Source: Symbiodinium microadriaticum (lineage: Eukaryota; Sar; Dinophyceae; Suessiales; Symbiodiniaceae). From it: DNA of 64,000 nt. Location: the NCBI GenBank assembly GCA_001939145.1, contig LSRX01000429.1, forward strand, positions 404,944-468,943, read 5' to 3'. This document shows, piece by piece, positions 21,757 to 32,273 of the stretch (position 1 is the stretch's first letter; every line of letters begins with the position of its first letter). The notes under the pieces are model-generated. The model was not told where the DNA came from and ran no database searches. It saw only the letters and a list, made by a program, of their open reading frames with translations. Both the position numbers and the translations under genes were made by a program.

Positions 21757-24700
21757 CTTGGATCAGTTTCGGCACAATGCGAATTTAAGGATCTATTCGG
21801 TGTGTGGTTCTAATTCGGCCGTGGTGCCTTTTAACCACCTCATCGCATCCTCCTCCCGGAACGTGTGATGCAGTCGGCTGTTCAGTCCTTCGCAGAAGTG
21901 GTAACACCGCAGCACGGCCAAGGCAAGAAACATTTGAACCAAGAGTCGCCGTTTCGTCATATCTACTAACTGATGATGCATCGCCTCAGTTGAAGAGCAC
22001 AAGGTTTGCAAATGGCTGGTAGGAAAGACTTGTTTAGAAATGCTGCCAAAGCTCGTGGACTTTCGGCCGGATATGCCAGTGGAGCTTCTGAAGCCTCTGA
22101 CATTGTAAACGGTATTCGTTTCTCGACGACTTGTAAACTGCATGCCACAAAATGCAAGCCTCATAGAGAGCTTGCACAGGAGGACGTGGTATCGAAGGTA
22201 TCTCATTCCATGATTGTAAATTTCATCGGCCTGTGGAGCCGTCCTGCAGTACAAAATCGGAAAACTGTGCCGCCTGGTTTGTTTAGCATCCCCTAACCCT
22301 AAACTCCTAAACCTTATCGTCTACTACCCCTCTTCTTCCAGCCGTGAAGACCTGAACACCCCAGCCGAGCAACAGGTACATTGGGAAGCGCTCGACAGCA
22401 TCGAACCATTGGCACAGCGACTGCCTCGAAATCACCGGTGTTTTGTAGGGTTCATAGTTCATTGTTGAGGTGTTACGGCTACTTAGGGTGTTAGGGCACG
22501 ACCCAAGGAAGGATGTTGGGTTTTAGGGATGACATAACTTGGGGTACTTGGTATTCTTAGTGGAGTTGATGGATACAACGAGGCAGAAAATGATTCTGAT
22601 AAATAGCTTCAAAGTATCATTGCCAAACAGATGGGTCCAAAACGTACATCATCGTCATCCGGCCAGGGTTTTCCTTCGTTCTGGTATCGAGCGTGAAGCC
22701 ATTGCCCAAAATCCCGGTTATTCGTGGTCCGATGAGCAGCAGCCCTCTCCATACAATCACCCAGCCACATAGTGATAACTCGACCATTGTACCCCTTGTG
22801 AGCCATATGGGCCCCATGCTTGTCAGGCTTCCAGACCTAGTTTTGGGCACAAGTTTCAGCATCAATGTTTGGGGTATACAGGGTTGGTAGGCTTAAGGCT
22901 CAGGCTTTGGGACTTTCAGGGTACGGTGCAAATTATATCTGAGACCTGTAAATGCAGACGAGGGACAAAGTTCGGCACAAATTTGGTTTGAGAACAGTAA
23001 ATCCCTCGTTGCTTTTGGAATGCCTTGAAATCACGAAAGGCAACGACCAAAAGCTTGTGCAAGGAATTGGCGTTGGGATTCGGGTCGCCAAAGTATCCAT
23101 TCTCCACCAAAAACATCCTCGATATGGTTCATGCATAAATTTATGGATCAACCCAGTATTGTCGTCCAATATGTAATATGTGCTGAACTCCTTATCTTAT
23201 GCATAATCTAGTGACAAAAGAAATATAAATCCTAAACCCTAAACCCCTAAACCCTTAATAGTTATTCAAGACAAGGAGCAAAGTTGAACCTGTAGCATCC
23301 TGGGCCACTCCCAGGTTCACATTGTGTAGGCTGCAGTGGCAAATCATTCCGTAGTGGAACCCTCGAAGCCCCAGGAAGGGACCTTCAGCACAGCATCACA
23401 TAGATTTGCGAGAGTACGAATTCTTATCCTGTATAACAGAACAAATGATAAATCGTTGACTGCATTGGTAAAATCACAAACGTGGTTCTGCCCGATGCCG
23501 TGAACCACGAACTCATTATGCGAAAGCTCAGTTTGTGCCCAGGACGGGTTGTCTTGAAGATCGCAGATGGAGTGCAGGGCTTGGTGGTGATTCTCTGCAT
23601 CACATCTCCAGCAGCACCACCGGGTTTTCCACCATCGTTTAAGCCGCCAGGTTTGATAATGGTATTCCCAGTCGCCCTTTATTTGCGTTACAGCAAACTT
23701 TCTACCCAGAGGTCGATTGTCCGGGGTCAGGCCATCGAAGGCGGCATTTAAGGATTCCACGATTGCAAGATACAGAGGGTTGTGGCTCCTCCACCCAAGG
23801 CTCAATTCAGTATCTAGGCTCCAAAGTAGCCACTGACTCATCCTCGTTGACTTCGGCCTCCACAAAACAAGGCTCATAAAGCAACCTGTGACCTTGGCTT
23901 GATCGTACCCCTGCCCATACCGAGCGGTGTCTCCGTAGAGTGATACAGGTATGTGGGTGCCATCGTACTCGTCACAACAACACCAATCGCACCAGCGCTT
24001 GCAATGGGCCCAGTACTTGGATAGAGTAGCTGCACTAATTTCCAAGCCCAGCTCATCGAAAAGAAAAGCCAATATCCGGTGGGGGAGTAGCACCGGAACT
24101 TTGACACACATTTCCTCTTCCGAATCTTCTTTCTTTTTCAGAAAAGTCTCCACATAAACGGGCTCCTGGCACACGACCTATGAAACCACAACTTCGCTTA
24201 ACATACATAAACAAAAGCTGACCTGAACCCTAAACCCTAACTTTCAAAACCGCTGCCACCCCGAAAGCCAAACCTAGTTATGTTGGGGTTAGACTGAAAT
24301 TCTAGGGGTTAGGGTGGCGGGTTTTCCAACGACAAAGCACCACAGGGAGCCGAACTGACCGTGCAAAATCGCGAGCACTGTTCTTGCCACTGAAGGTTCC
24401 GAGCTTCTTCAGCGGGGCCGGCAGAAGACCAGCTGCATCCTTGGATATGTTTGCATCGAACAACACTACATAGGACTTTTGTTTAGGCTTTGGGTTGATT
24501 TGAAGGTTTATGCAGCCGGGCTTCGGTGACGGTGGATTTGGCGCTTCTCATCTCGCGGTTGATGGAGCCCGCCTTCGAAGGATACGTCAAGTTGGGTTTC
24601 AGGGTCCTGTGTGGCTCGTTGATAAAATTTAGGGACCGATCACATCATTCGATTAGGCAAGGAGCAGCTGCAACATTGTCGATCATGTCAAAAACGAACT

Positions 24701-27700
24701 CCGAAGTACTCGCAATTTCACCTGCGAGCGAAGAGGTCGGTGATACTCCTATGGTGATGCTTGTATCTGTGATTCCTGCATAGGCCGAGCTGGGATGTCT
24801 AGGCAGAATTTTCCAAGCGGGCCCGCCAAATCCAGCACGTCTAAGGCACTCGAGGATTTCCCCATCCTGTGCACCAAATGCCAGATAGCAGGGTTCTTTG
24901 ATGCTTTGTAGCACCAGACACTTCGGAACACCGACATTTGCTTTCATAATGCCGGAAAAAGCATCATCTTCTCCACATTGCTGACCCCCGAGGGCTAGCA
25001 CCTACATAGCAATTGAAATATCATTGTATAATGTAGGATTCGCAACTGTGCAACCACGAGCACTCGGGTGCTGTGTCTCGGACGAGCTTCCTACTTATTC
25101 GTGAAGCTTTTCTTCTTGCCGAAAGCAAGCACCTGGCTTTGCATCTTCTTCATGAGCTCGTTAGCCCCATCGGTCATCGTCAGCATGTTGTCCTCCTGAC
25201 AAGATTAGACATCTTAGGGGTCAAGGTTGTTGGGATTTAGGGCTATGGTATGCTGCAAGTTAAAGTTAATGCGAAGACCACTCGTGTTCTCTAGTTTAGC
25301 GAGATCCAGTTTAAGCTTAGCCCTAAACCATAAACCCTATAATCCCTAGCAAAATCAAGCTCCTGCTCGCTGTCGACAGCAGCTTGCAAGTTTGCTCTGC
25401 AGGCCGTGAGCTTTGCAATGCAATCGTCGAGGTCCTTGCGGAAGGCCTTCTGCACCCCTTTGCTCCTTTGCACAAGGGTTTAGGGTTTAGAGTTTGGGGT
25501 TCCGGAGGTTAAGTCTATTGCATAGTCGGTTTAAGAGACTCAGTCCCCAACAACCCATCCAACTCAGCAATCTTTGCGTTGTGTTCACGGATCATCTTGC
25601 TCAGCTGGCCGATGGCCTAGGAGGGCACACAAACGAGGGGCCTATCACATGGGTTGCTTTCATGAACACTTGCCTTGTTGGCTGCCTGCTTTGTTTTCCT
25701 GACCCGGGCTTTCTCCTCTTCAGCCTGCTCCTCCTTCTCGTTCTTCTCCTTCTGATTCTTTTTGTGATTCTTCTTTCCATTCTTCTTACCCTGAGGCTTC
25801 ACCTTCTTTCCGCCCTTCTTTCCATTGTCCTCTGCGTTTTGGGTCTGGGGTGCAATCAGCTGCTGGTTCATGAGATCAAGGTTTCGAGGGTTTAAGGGTT
25901 TCAGGGTTTAGGGGCAGGTTAGGATTTTTAGGGGGGCGAAAAGGATTTGGGATTGAGGTCTTGGGTTTGAAAGCGATTACTTCGTTGGTGTGTAAGTGTG
26001 CATACCAGCAAGAAAGCACTTAATTATTGCATGCACGGGTATACATATAATATTAAGTACTATGTAATGTTTGTGTGTATGCATGCATGTATATGTATGT
26101 ATGTTGTGTGTATGTATTATATGTCATGTATGCAATGCATTGTGTGTACGTATGCAGGTACGAATGCAAGAAATGTAATCTGCACGGGTATTATACTTAG
26201 CTCACAGCCATTGCACCAATCCACCACCCACCCACTGTTTCATTCATGAAACACTCGCTCACGGCTTCACGGTCCTTGCCACGTTTCGAGTCTGGCTTGT
26301 CGTTGTCACCATCGTCCGAGCCTGAGCTGTCGTCGGACTGAGCCCCATCCTGGGCCCGGAACATGTCGGTGATCTCATCCACATCCTCGTCGGTCACTTC
26401 CTCATCCATCAAAACGAGGTACTGCACGAGTCCTGCGAAATTCATGAAGTTTCCATATTGGAAAATATTGAACAGCACAGAGCATATGTATGAATGCATG
26501 CATTGGTACACTGGCTCCTGGGCAGTCTGGGTGCTTTCGCATCTCCGTCTTGCGTAGGTGCTCGTCGGTCTCCTTCCGGGCAATAATGCTGTCCACGATT
26601 TTCGTGTCACCGAAGTGGTTGATCAGCTGGGATCGTGTCTGCCACCGGCGAATTCCGCGTCGGCCGTTTCGGGTGATGGACTTAATGGTCTTCAAGATCA
26701 TCGATTTCGTCCAGTCTCCCTCCGTCTGGAGGAAGTCCTCGTACAAACTGCTCATCTTGTTCTTGCCTGAGTATCGATCGTACATTCACGTGTGTCCAAG
26801 AAAAGCTGCGATCACTAAGTGCAAGCATGGCACAGTACTTCGACCGATCGAATGCCGACTTGATCTCGGGGGGGGTGTTGCGGCCTAGGTAGTATGGAGC
26901 ACACATGTCATGATACATGTATATATAACATAATGTACATGCATGCATACAAATTGCAGTGTGGGTTGCAACATGAACACATAATCCTGACATCTTGCAT
27001 TCACTTCGAAAACCATGAATGAGTCAAGCGGCCGTGCACATTTCGGTAAAACCTCATGTACATCTTGTGTGCAGTCTTCTTCTTCTCCTCTAGGCTCTGC
27101 TCCTCCTTGGATTCACCTTCCTTGCCCTGCTTATTTTTGTCAGGGGATGGAGGCTGCTTGCTTGTGGATTTCTTGGGGCTCGGCATAGGATCCTTGCTGG
27201 AGGCGGCTGTCCTGTGATCCTCCTGCGCTTTCCTCGTGCGGGGGCTGTCGGCACTGGAGTGCTTCTTGGCCTTGGGTGGGCTTGGGGACTCGCTTTCATC
27301 GTCCTCTGCTTTGCGTTTCTTTCCAGAGTCCTTCTTGGGCTTGGTCGGGGCCTCGCTTTCCTGAGCTGTGGCTTTCTTTCCAGAGTCCTTCTTGGGCTTG
27401 GTCGGGGCCTCGNCGTTTCTTTCCAGAGTCCTTCTTGGGCTTGGTCGGGGCCTCGCTTTCCTGAGCTGTGGCTTTCTTTCCAGAGTCCTTCTTGGGCTTG
27501 GTCGGGGCCTCGCTTTCCTCAGCTTTGCCTTCCTTTCTAGAGTCCTTCGTGGGCTTCGTTGGGGCCTCGCTTTCCTCAGCTTTGCCTTTCTTTCCAGAGT
27601 CCTTGGGCTTGGTCGGGGCCTCGCTTTCCTTAGCTTTGCCTTTCTTTCCAGAATCCTTCATGGACTTGGTTGGGGCCTCGCTTTCATGGTGCTCAGCTGT

Positions 27701-28379
27701 GCCTTTCTTCTTGGCAACGGATTTTTCGGCACCCTTTGCTTTGGCCTTTGCTTTTCCTCTAGTGGTTGAGGCTTTGGTGGAGGCTGGGCTGCTGGTGTTG
27801 GCTTCGTCTTTGGCATCGGGGTCTTGCGTGTTTTGGCTGTCATCCGCCGCCTGAAAATCTTGCTCCAGCTTCTTCTGTGTCGTCTTCGCACGATGCTGTC
27901 TCTGTGAATCAGACTCTTGATCCACAGATTGTGGCCTCCTCAGAGCATTTCTGACTTTCTTAGAAAGAGACCCTGATAAATCATCGGTGCCGGCCCGCTT
28001 CGGTTTCGGCGGCGGCGTCTCCACGACTACTGTCTGGGCAGAGTCGAGTCTGAGCGGCTCTTTCCCGGCCTTACCCGATTGAAAAGCTCTCTTTCCAGGC
28101 GGCGTGTCCTCATACTCTGGGAAGGGATTCTGGGCATCCTCTTTGCTGCTGTCGTAGGACCTGAGCACGACCATCACATTTCGTGTTTGCACAGGAACAC
28201 ACAAACTTGCTTTCAGAGCATGCCAGTGCATACACCAGAGGATCCCACCAGTTGCGGGAAGGTGGCGAGGGTGTGTCTTCGATCCTGCTCTGCCTCTTTC
28301 GGGCCTGCTCCAAAATCTTCGCCACGTCGATAGCGACCGGCATCAGATCGATATCACACCAGGCTTCTACAACAGAAAC
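21626..28379 (-). CDS. multi-exon gene of a dinoflagellate-expanded family with a transposase-like core
   Basis: Hand-assembled minus-strand gene of about 19 exons. Phase-consistent boundaries: 28249-28379, 27033-28160, 26518-26767 (from 26767 down), 26263-26432, 25133-25195, 24344-24475, 23499-24177, 22946-23117, 22648-22836, 22047-22201, 21828-21877 and 21626-21756 (stop TGA). Less certain: 26803-26884, 25674-25868, 25530-25616, 25363-25466, about 24790-25001, about 24530-24606, about 23270-23382. Order of parts: Lys/Ser-rich repeats, a conserved block (LYEDFLQTEGDW), an acidic Ser/Asp stretch, Lys-rich coiled coils, then the core with YGDTARYGQGYDQ, QIKGDWEYHYQTW and a CCWRC knuckle, and a basic tail. 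I recall this arrangement as a large Symbiodiniaceae family of uncertain function. The core layout resembles CACTA/EnSpm transposases (inference). Apart from an assembly N at 27413 the frame is open throughout. The 5' end lies upstream of 28379 or at ATG 28343. Confidence 0.7.
22047..22201 (-). CDS. exon encoding the HWHIRPKVHELW block
   Basis: Encodes LYEACILWHAVYKSSRNEY and LHWHIRPKVHELW, a late motif of the family, ending in phase 2 at a GC donor. Joins in phase to 21828-21877 (HHTFREEDAMRWLKG), which may carry the third acidic catalytic residue. Confidence 0.6.
22648..22836 (-). CDS. 63-codon exon after the core
   Basis: Acceptor ACTAG, donor GTACGT, phase 0 at both ends. Encodes HMAHKGYNGRVITMWLGDC and a C-terminal acidic run. 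Follows exon 22946-23117 (57 codons plus one base; VENGYFGDPNPNANSLHK, YCSQTKFVPNFVP). Confidence 0.65.
23499..24177 (-). CDS. transposase-like core exon
   Basis: 226 codons plus one base. Encodes VPVLLPHRILAFLFDELG, a Cys/Trp-rich segment, HIPVSLYGDTARYGQGYDQ (candidate first catalytic Asp), LWRPKSTRMSQWLLWSLDTE, LYLAIVESLNAAFDG, QIKGDWEYHYQTW (candidate second Asp) and RWCCWRCDAE (zinc-knuckle-like). In CACTA/EnSpm transposases an Asp, a conserved second Asp and a CPxC knuckle follow at comparable spacing; the parallel is structural inference. Ends at a GC donor (CACG before GCATCG). Confidence 0.7.
24344..24475 (-). CDS. 44-codon exon just upstream of the transposase-like core
   Basis: Exactly 44 codons in phase 0, encoding YVVLFDANISKDAAGLLP and FSGKNSARDFARS. 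Donor GTGGTGC and the acceptor before 24177 (GTCGTGTGCC) share a near-repeat, a feature seen at most introns of this gene. Confidence 0.65.
26263..26432 (-). CDS. exon with acidic Ser/Asp stretch
   Basis: Encodes LVQYLVLMDEEVTDEDVDE, then an Asp/Ser-rich tract, ending at a canonical donor GTGAGC in phase 0. Confidence 0.65.
26518..26767 (-). CDS. exon with the conserved LYEDFLQTEGDW block
   Basis: Starts after ACTCAG and ends at an apparent GA donor (CCCAG before GAGCC) whose acceptor at 26432 is GCAG before GACTC. Encodes SSLYEDFLQTEGDWTKS, a basic RRGIRRW segment, INHFGDTKIVDSIIARK and MRKHPDCPG, an arrangement I recall as conserved in the family. Phase 1 at both sides of the downstream intron. 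Confidence 0.65.
27033..28160 (-). CDS. large Lys/Ser/Pro repeat exon of the same gene
   Basis: Low-complexity, strongly basic region with tandem ESEAPTKPKKDSGKK-type units (about seven, 27300-27690), followed by a KKTAHKMYMRFYRNVHG block. One N at 27413 replaces part of a repeat and breaks the frame; the coding frame resumes beyond it, so I read this as an assembly collapse and not a natural frameshift. The downstream donor is probably GC (CACG before GCCGC), with GCCGC repeated at the acceptor. Confidence 0.65.
27300..27690 (-). repeat. coding minisatellite (48-60 bp units)
   Basis: Tandem units reading, on the plus strand, TTTCCAGAGTCCTTCTTGGG then CTTGGTCGGGGCCTCGCTTTC, each encoding one Lys/Ser/Glu repeat of the overlapping exon. 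Unit length varies by whole codons except at the N. Confidence 0.8.
28249..28379 (-). CDS. exon near the N terminus of the 21.6-28.4 kb gene
   Basis: Begins after a TTTGTAG acceptor and ends at a GT donor in phase 2 (AACTG before GTGGGA). Encodes MPVAIDVAKILEQARKRQ, a short amphipathic stretch, then a Pro/Ser segment. Joins in phase to 28160, completing a Trp codon. It is open upstream of ATG 28343, so either that ATG or an upstream exon starts the protein. Confidence 0.6.
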
Positions 28380-28489
28380 CTACAAACGGCAAGAACAGCC
28401 TGTGTGATATGAAAGCAAACGGGAATTGAGATTGCGTGCAGACATGCGGGGCACTTCACGGACACAGCAGTACGTGTGTTAGTTGCACG

Positions 28490-28615
28490 TAGTTTTGTGA
28501 TTTTGGGAGGGCACGAGGTTTCACAGTTTTATGGGTGCTTTTCACGGTTTTCACGGTGCTTTTCACGCGGTTTTCACGCTGGTTTCACGCTGTTTTCACG
28601 CCTGACTTTTTTCGT
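28490..28615. repeat. TTTTCACG-type octamer repeat
   Basis: About ten TTTCACG/TTTTCACGC words in 125 bp, just upstream of the minus-strand gene. Confidence 0.75.
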
Positions 28616-28619
28616 GAGT

Positions 28620-31600
28620 TCGATCGACTGAGCACAGACCTTGTGGCCTAAGTATGTCGGCACTACCAAGTGGCTGGTGTCGCAGCCACGGAATCATCTA
28701 CTGCTTGCACAACGACAAACTCATTGACAGCCTAGACCCATGCAGGCTTCGATTAAGGATGGCTGATCCCGAAGTAGAACAACCTTTTGATATTGTAGTG
28801 GTGTGTAGACAGCAAGCACGTCGTATTATGGAAAATCAAAGGCTGGCACATATCGACCGGCCTCGATTTCTTTCACAAGAAACAGAAAGACCGGCTCGAG
28901 ATTCGCATGCTTCCAATGAAACGGCGGCTGCACCGTTGGGAGCTTGATCGTTGCAGCCTTCAAGGCCACACTGCGTGCACAGACCCCCGGGAAAACCACT
29001 GACAGGAGTATATATATTATATGCAACCAAGCCCAGCCTCGGAAAGCTTCTTCACACCCACGGACAGGTGACACTGGTCGCTGTTCTAGGCACCAAAACA
29101 CACACACACACACACACACCACATGGGAAGCTAGATCATACAACTCCAGAGCAGGACAGCAGACCTGGCAATGCATGCAAGAAGCCAGCACGTCCATATG
29201 GTGGCCGGCGATCGCTTCCCCAAAGCCGGCCGGGTACGTCTGGGTGTTTTTCAACTTCGGCAGTCCTTGCCTCAACCAAGCAACAGCAGCAAATTGCATT
29301 TCGAGCACACACGGCCACCTCACTCCCCAACACACTCGCTCCATCGTTCCCTCCTTGCATCCGCACAGACAGAGACACACCCACACAGACACCACGTACA
29401 GTAGACTCATATATTCACGTATTGTGATTCGATATAATAGTATAGAACTCTCACACACTCACACTCACTTTACTAGTCTCCCCCACCCCAACCACCCAAC
29501 CACCCAACCACCCAAGCCCACCCNNNNNNNNNNNNNNNNNNNNNNNNNNNNNNNNNNNNNNNNNNNNNNNNNNNNNNNNNNNNNNNNNNNNNNNNNNNNN
29601 NNNNNNNNNNNNNNNNNNNNNNNNACCCACCTCACCGAGGTCTTTTTCTTTTGTTTGGAAGACATGTATAAATATCATGTATGCATGCATAGTATGCATG
29701 TGCATGCCAACACAATCCCACAATCTCTCCTTTCAGGGTTTAGGGTTCATGCATCACAGACAGGATCTGAGGCAGGGTCACGACTTTCTTTCCATTGCCG
29801 GGGTGTTTCCCATTCTTGTAGAGACCTTTCGAAGAAAGCTTCAGCTCTTTCTTCTTGGCCTTCGTGAGGCGCTGCTTCATCAACGGCAGCCACGGCCTCA
29901 CAGAGTGGGGTTTATAGGGTTTAGGGTTTAGGTTTAGGGTTTAGTCGAAAATAAGACCCAGACGGGGTGCCCACCATGACAGTAAGCTTGGGCGATCGGT
30001 GACCGTAGGTCCCCATCCAACTTAGTCGTCATCATAGTGCTTGGATTACTAGATGCCACACTTCTTGTGCAATAGATTGTGCCTAAGATCCGGACAACCG
30101 CACAGTCGTCATTGGTATGGAGGCACCGTAGCATTCTTCAACGAATCGCAAGTACGGGAATTCAAGGAATAAAGAGCTCGAAGGTTGCTCTATCATCCAG
30201 TGCACCGATCGCATGCATGCCAGCATGCACAGGAGGATCGTCCGAGTAGCCAACCTTAGTGAGGAGTGTTCTATTTCGGGTGGTTACAAAGTGGCGACCT
30301 AGTACTGCTCAGCTCATGCTAAAGTAATGCCAGAAAGCTCGTTGGCCCTCCTCACGTAGATGTACTTGGTTGTTCCGAATATGCAAGCATTTCTCCCCGA
30401 CGTTGCACGGTTCATGAAAACCCACGAATTGCATGGCAACCCGCAGGCCAAAAGGCCTGCCCTGCGAAGCCGTAGCACTTTGTTCAGCGCTCGTACCAGG
30501 CCGAGCCTCAGAACCGGGGCACCCAAACCAGGACATCACCATGAACACCTGTGGCCTGTGTGCTCTGGGCCCTGAAATAAGACCCCGGCACGGTCAGCAG
30601 ATCGTCCTCTTCCCTTGCACTCACATCGAAGTAGTCCCTGGGCCATGCATCATCTTCCATGAACCATTGAAAGGCTACTCGGATGCGTCAAGGTGTCCCC
30701 TAAAGGCTGAGGTCCCCACGACTTGAGGCCACGTACATCTTGGTAGCCGGGCAAGCAATGTAGATTCCCAAAGTACTAGCTGAAGTAAATTCTTTCCAAA
30801 ACTAAAACCCATATGCATAATCACCCATTGCCCTAGCGACTAAGTTGACTGAAGTAGGCTTTGCACAGATCAAGACGGACAGGCATGCTGCTTCAGTCAT
30901 GCAAGAACAGGCCAACTGTAAGACCACTGCTGAAGGCGCTTTCGATGGATCTCTTCCCGGCGAAGAGGTCCAAGCAGTACAAATCCTAGGCATCACAAGT
31001 AGCCCAAGACTAAAGGTAAAGGAATCAACTCTGAGGTTTCGGCCCGAACCGCGTTAGATCCGGCGGCATTCTGGGCCACGAAGTCGATCAGGTGTAACCT
31101 CAAATGAAAGGGGTTTGTTTTGGGGGTTTAGGACTTTAGCTTTTTGGAAGGGGGTGGTGATGTAATTATATAGGGTTTTTTTCTGATGTCTTTGTTGAAG
31201 GGATAGTTCTTGGCTCCCAGTGCAGCTAAGGCCAGTGGGTTTTAGTTTTGGTTTATTTTAGCTAGGTACTAGTTTCGGACTTGGGGCTTCGGGGTGTTTA
31301 GGTAATTCTGAGCAAAGCTGCATGATGCTTGGAAGCCAGCATAGGCCAATGCCAGCAAGCAGTCACGAGAGAGGGCCAGGTCGTTTAACATCCAAGTAGC
31401 CATGCCTCTGGCCTCTGTGATAGAAGCATTGAGCCTTACACCTGAAAAGCCATAGAACGAGCCCTCGAGATGCATGCGACGAATACCAGCAACAAGTCGG
31501 AAGCATTAAGCCCTTTTGCTCTTCGGGAGCGAGGCGATCGCTTCTGCCGGTGTTCCCAGAACCTTTGGACTCATAGCAGAAGACAAGAACGCCTAGCAAT

Positions 31601-32170
31601 TTTCAACGACTGTTCAGATGCCTCGTGTCAGGGGGTCCAGCCAGCCGCCATTAAAGCAGCCTTCCACCTCAAAACATTGCAAAACTACTCACGTACCCGT
31701 GCTCAAACTGTATTTAGATTAGCCCAATCCAAAGCGAACTTTGGGTGTCAGGCCCAGCTTCCACATTCTCGAAGCGGTTCCATCCCATCGTGAGGCCGTC
31801 TTTCTGGTTAATCTCGGCGTGGGTTGGATTTCGGAGAAGGGACACTGCAGGACTTCTCGTGTAGTTGGGTGCCCGGCAGTGAAGTCCGTGTTGTACTTGC
31901 GGTTCAGTCGGGGTATTCGTTCAGGGACGGCACTGGACACGTACCAGTGGCCGGAAGACGTTGTGAACCTGGCTTGAAATTAAGAATGTGCGGTTTAGGG
32001 TTTAGGGTTTAGGTAGTAGAAATTAATTCATTGTCAAACAACAAGCTGAGGAATGAACCGCAATCCAATGGTCGACTTGTGGTTCGGCTTTCGCAGAGTC
32101 CAATACCTCATGTAAAAGCGCTTCGAGTCTTGAAATACGAATACCGAACTAACTTGAATCAGTTTGTTCT
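28620..32170. other. unresolved region with assembly gap
   Basis: Contains open frames on both strands (for example plus 28654-28947, minus 28826-28935, plus 31741-31977) without recognisable domains or a coherent splice model, a CA microsatellite at 29097-29119, an N run at 29524-29624, and telomere-type words at 29735-29752, 29905-29942 and 31992-32013. Confidence 0.4.
29524..29624. other. assembly gap (about 100 N)
   Basis: Run of N, flanked by CCACCCAACC-type repeat on the left. Confidence 0.95.
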
Positions 32171-32177
32171 GAGTGCC

Positions 32178-32273
32178 CTACATTTGTGATCCGTTTAGCA
32201 CATTTTCCTCCACCTCAAAACTGCTGTCCTTCTTCGCCAGCTCTCGGAACTTTGGGCCCCAGTGTGCTTTGAC
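32178..32273 (-). CDS. terminal exon of the MKRPAA gene
   Basis: After acceptor CTGGCAG; encodes VKAHWGPKFRELAKKDSSF and ends at TAG (32178-32180). Too short to be found as an independent ORF; protein-like composition and phase support it. Confidence 0.55.
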   Translation of the reverse strand, partial: VKAHWGPKFRELAKKDSSFEVEENVLNGSQM

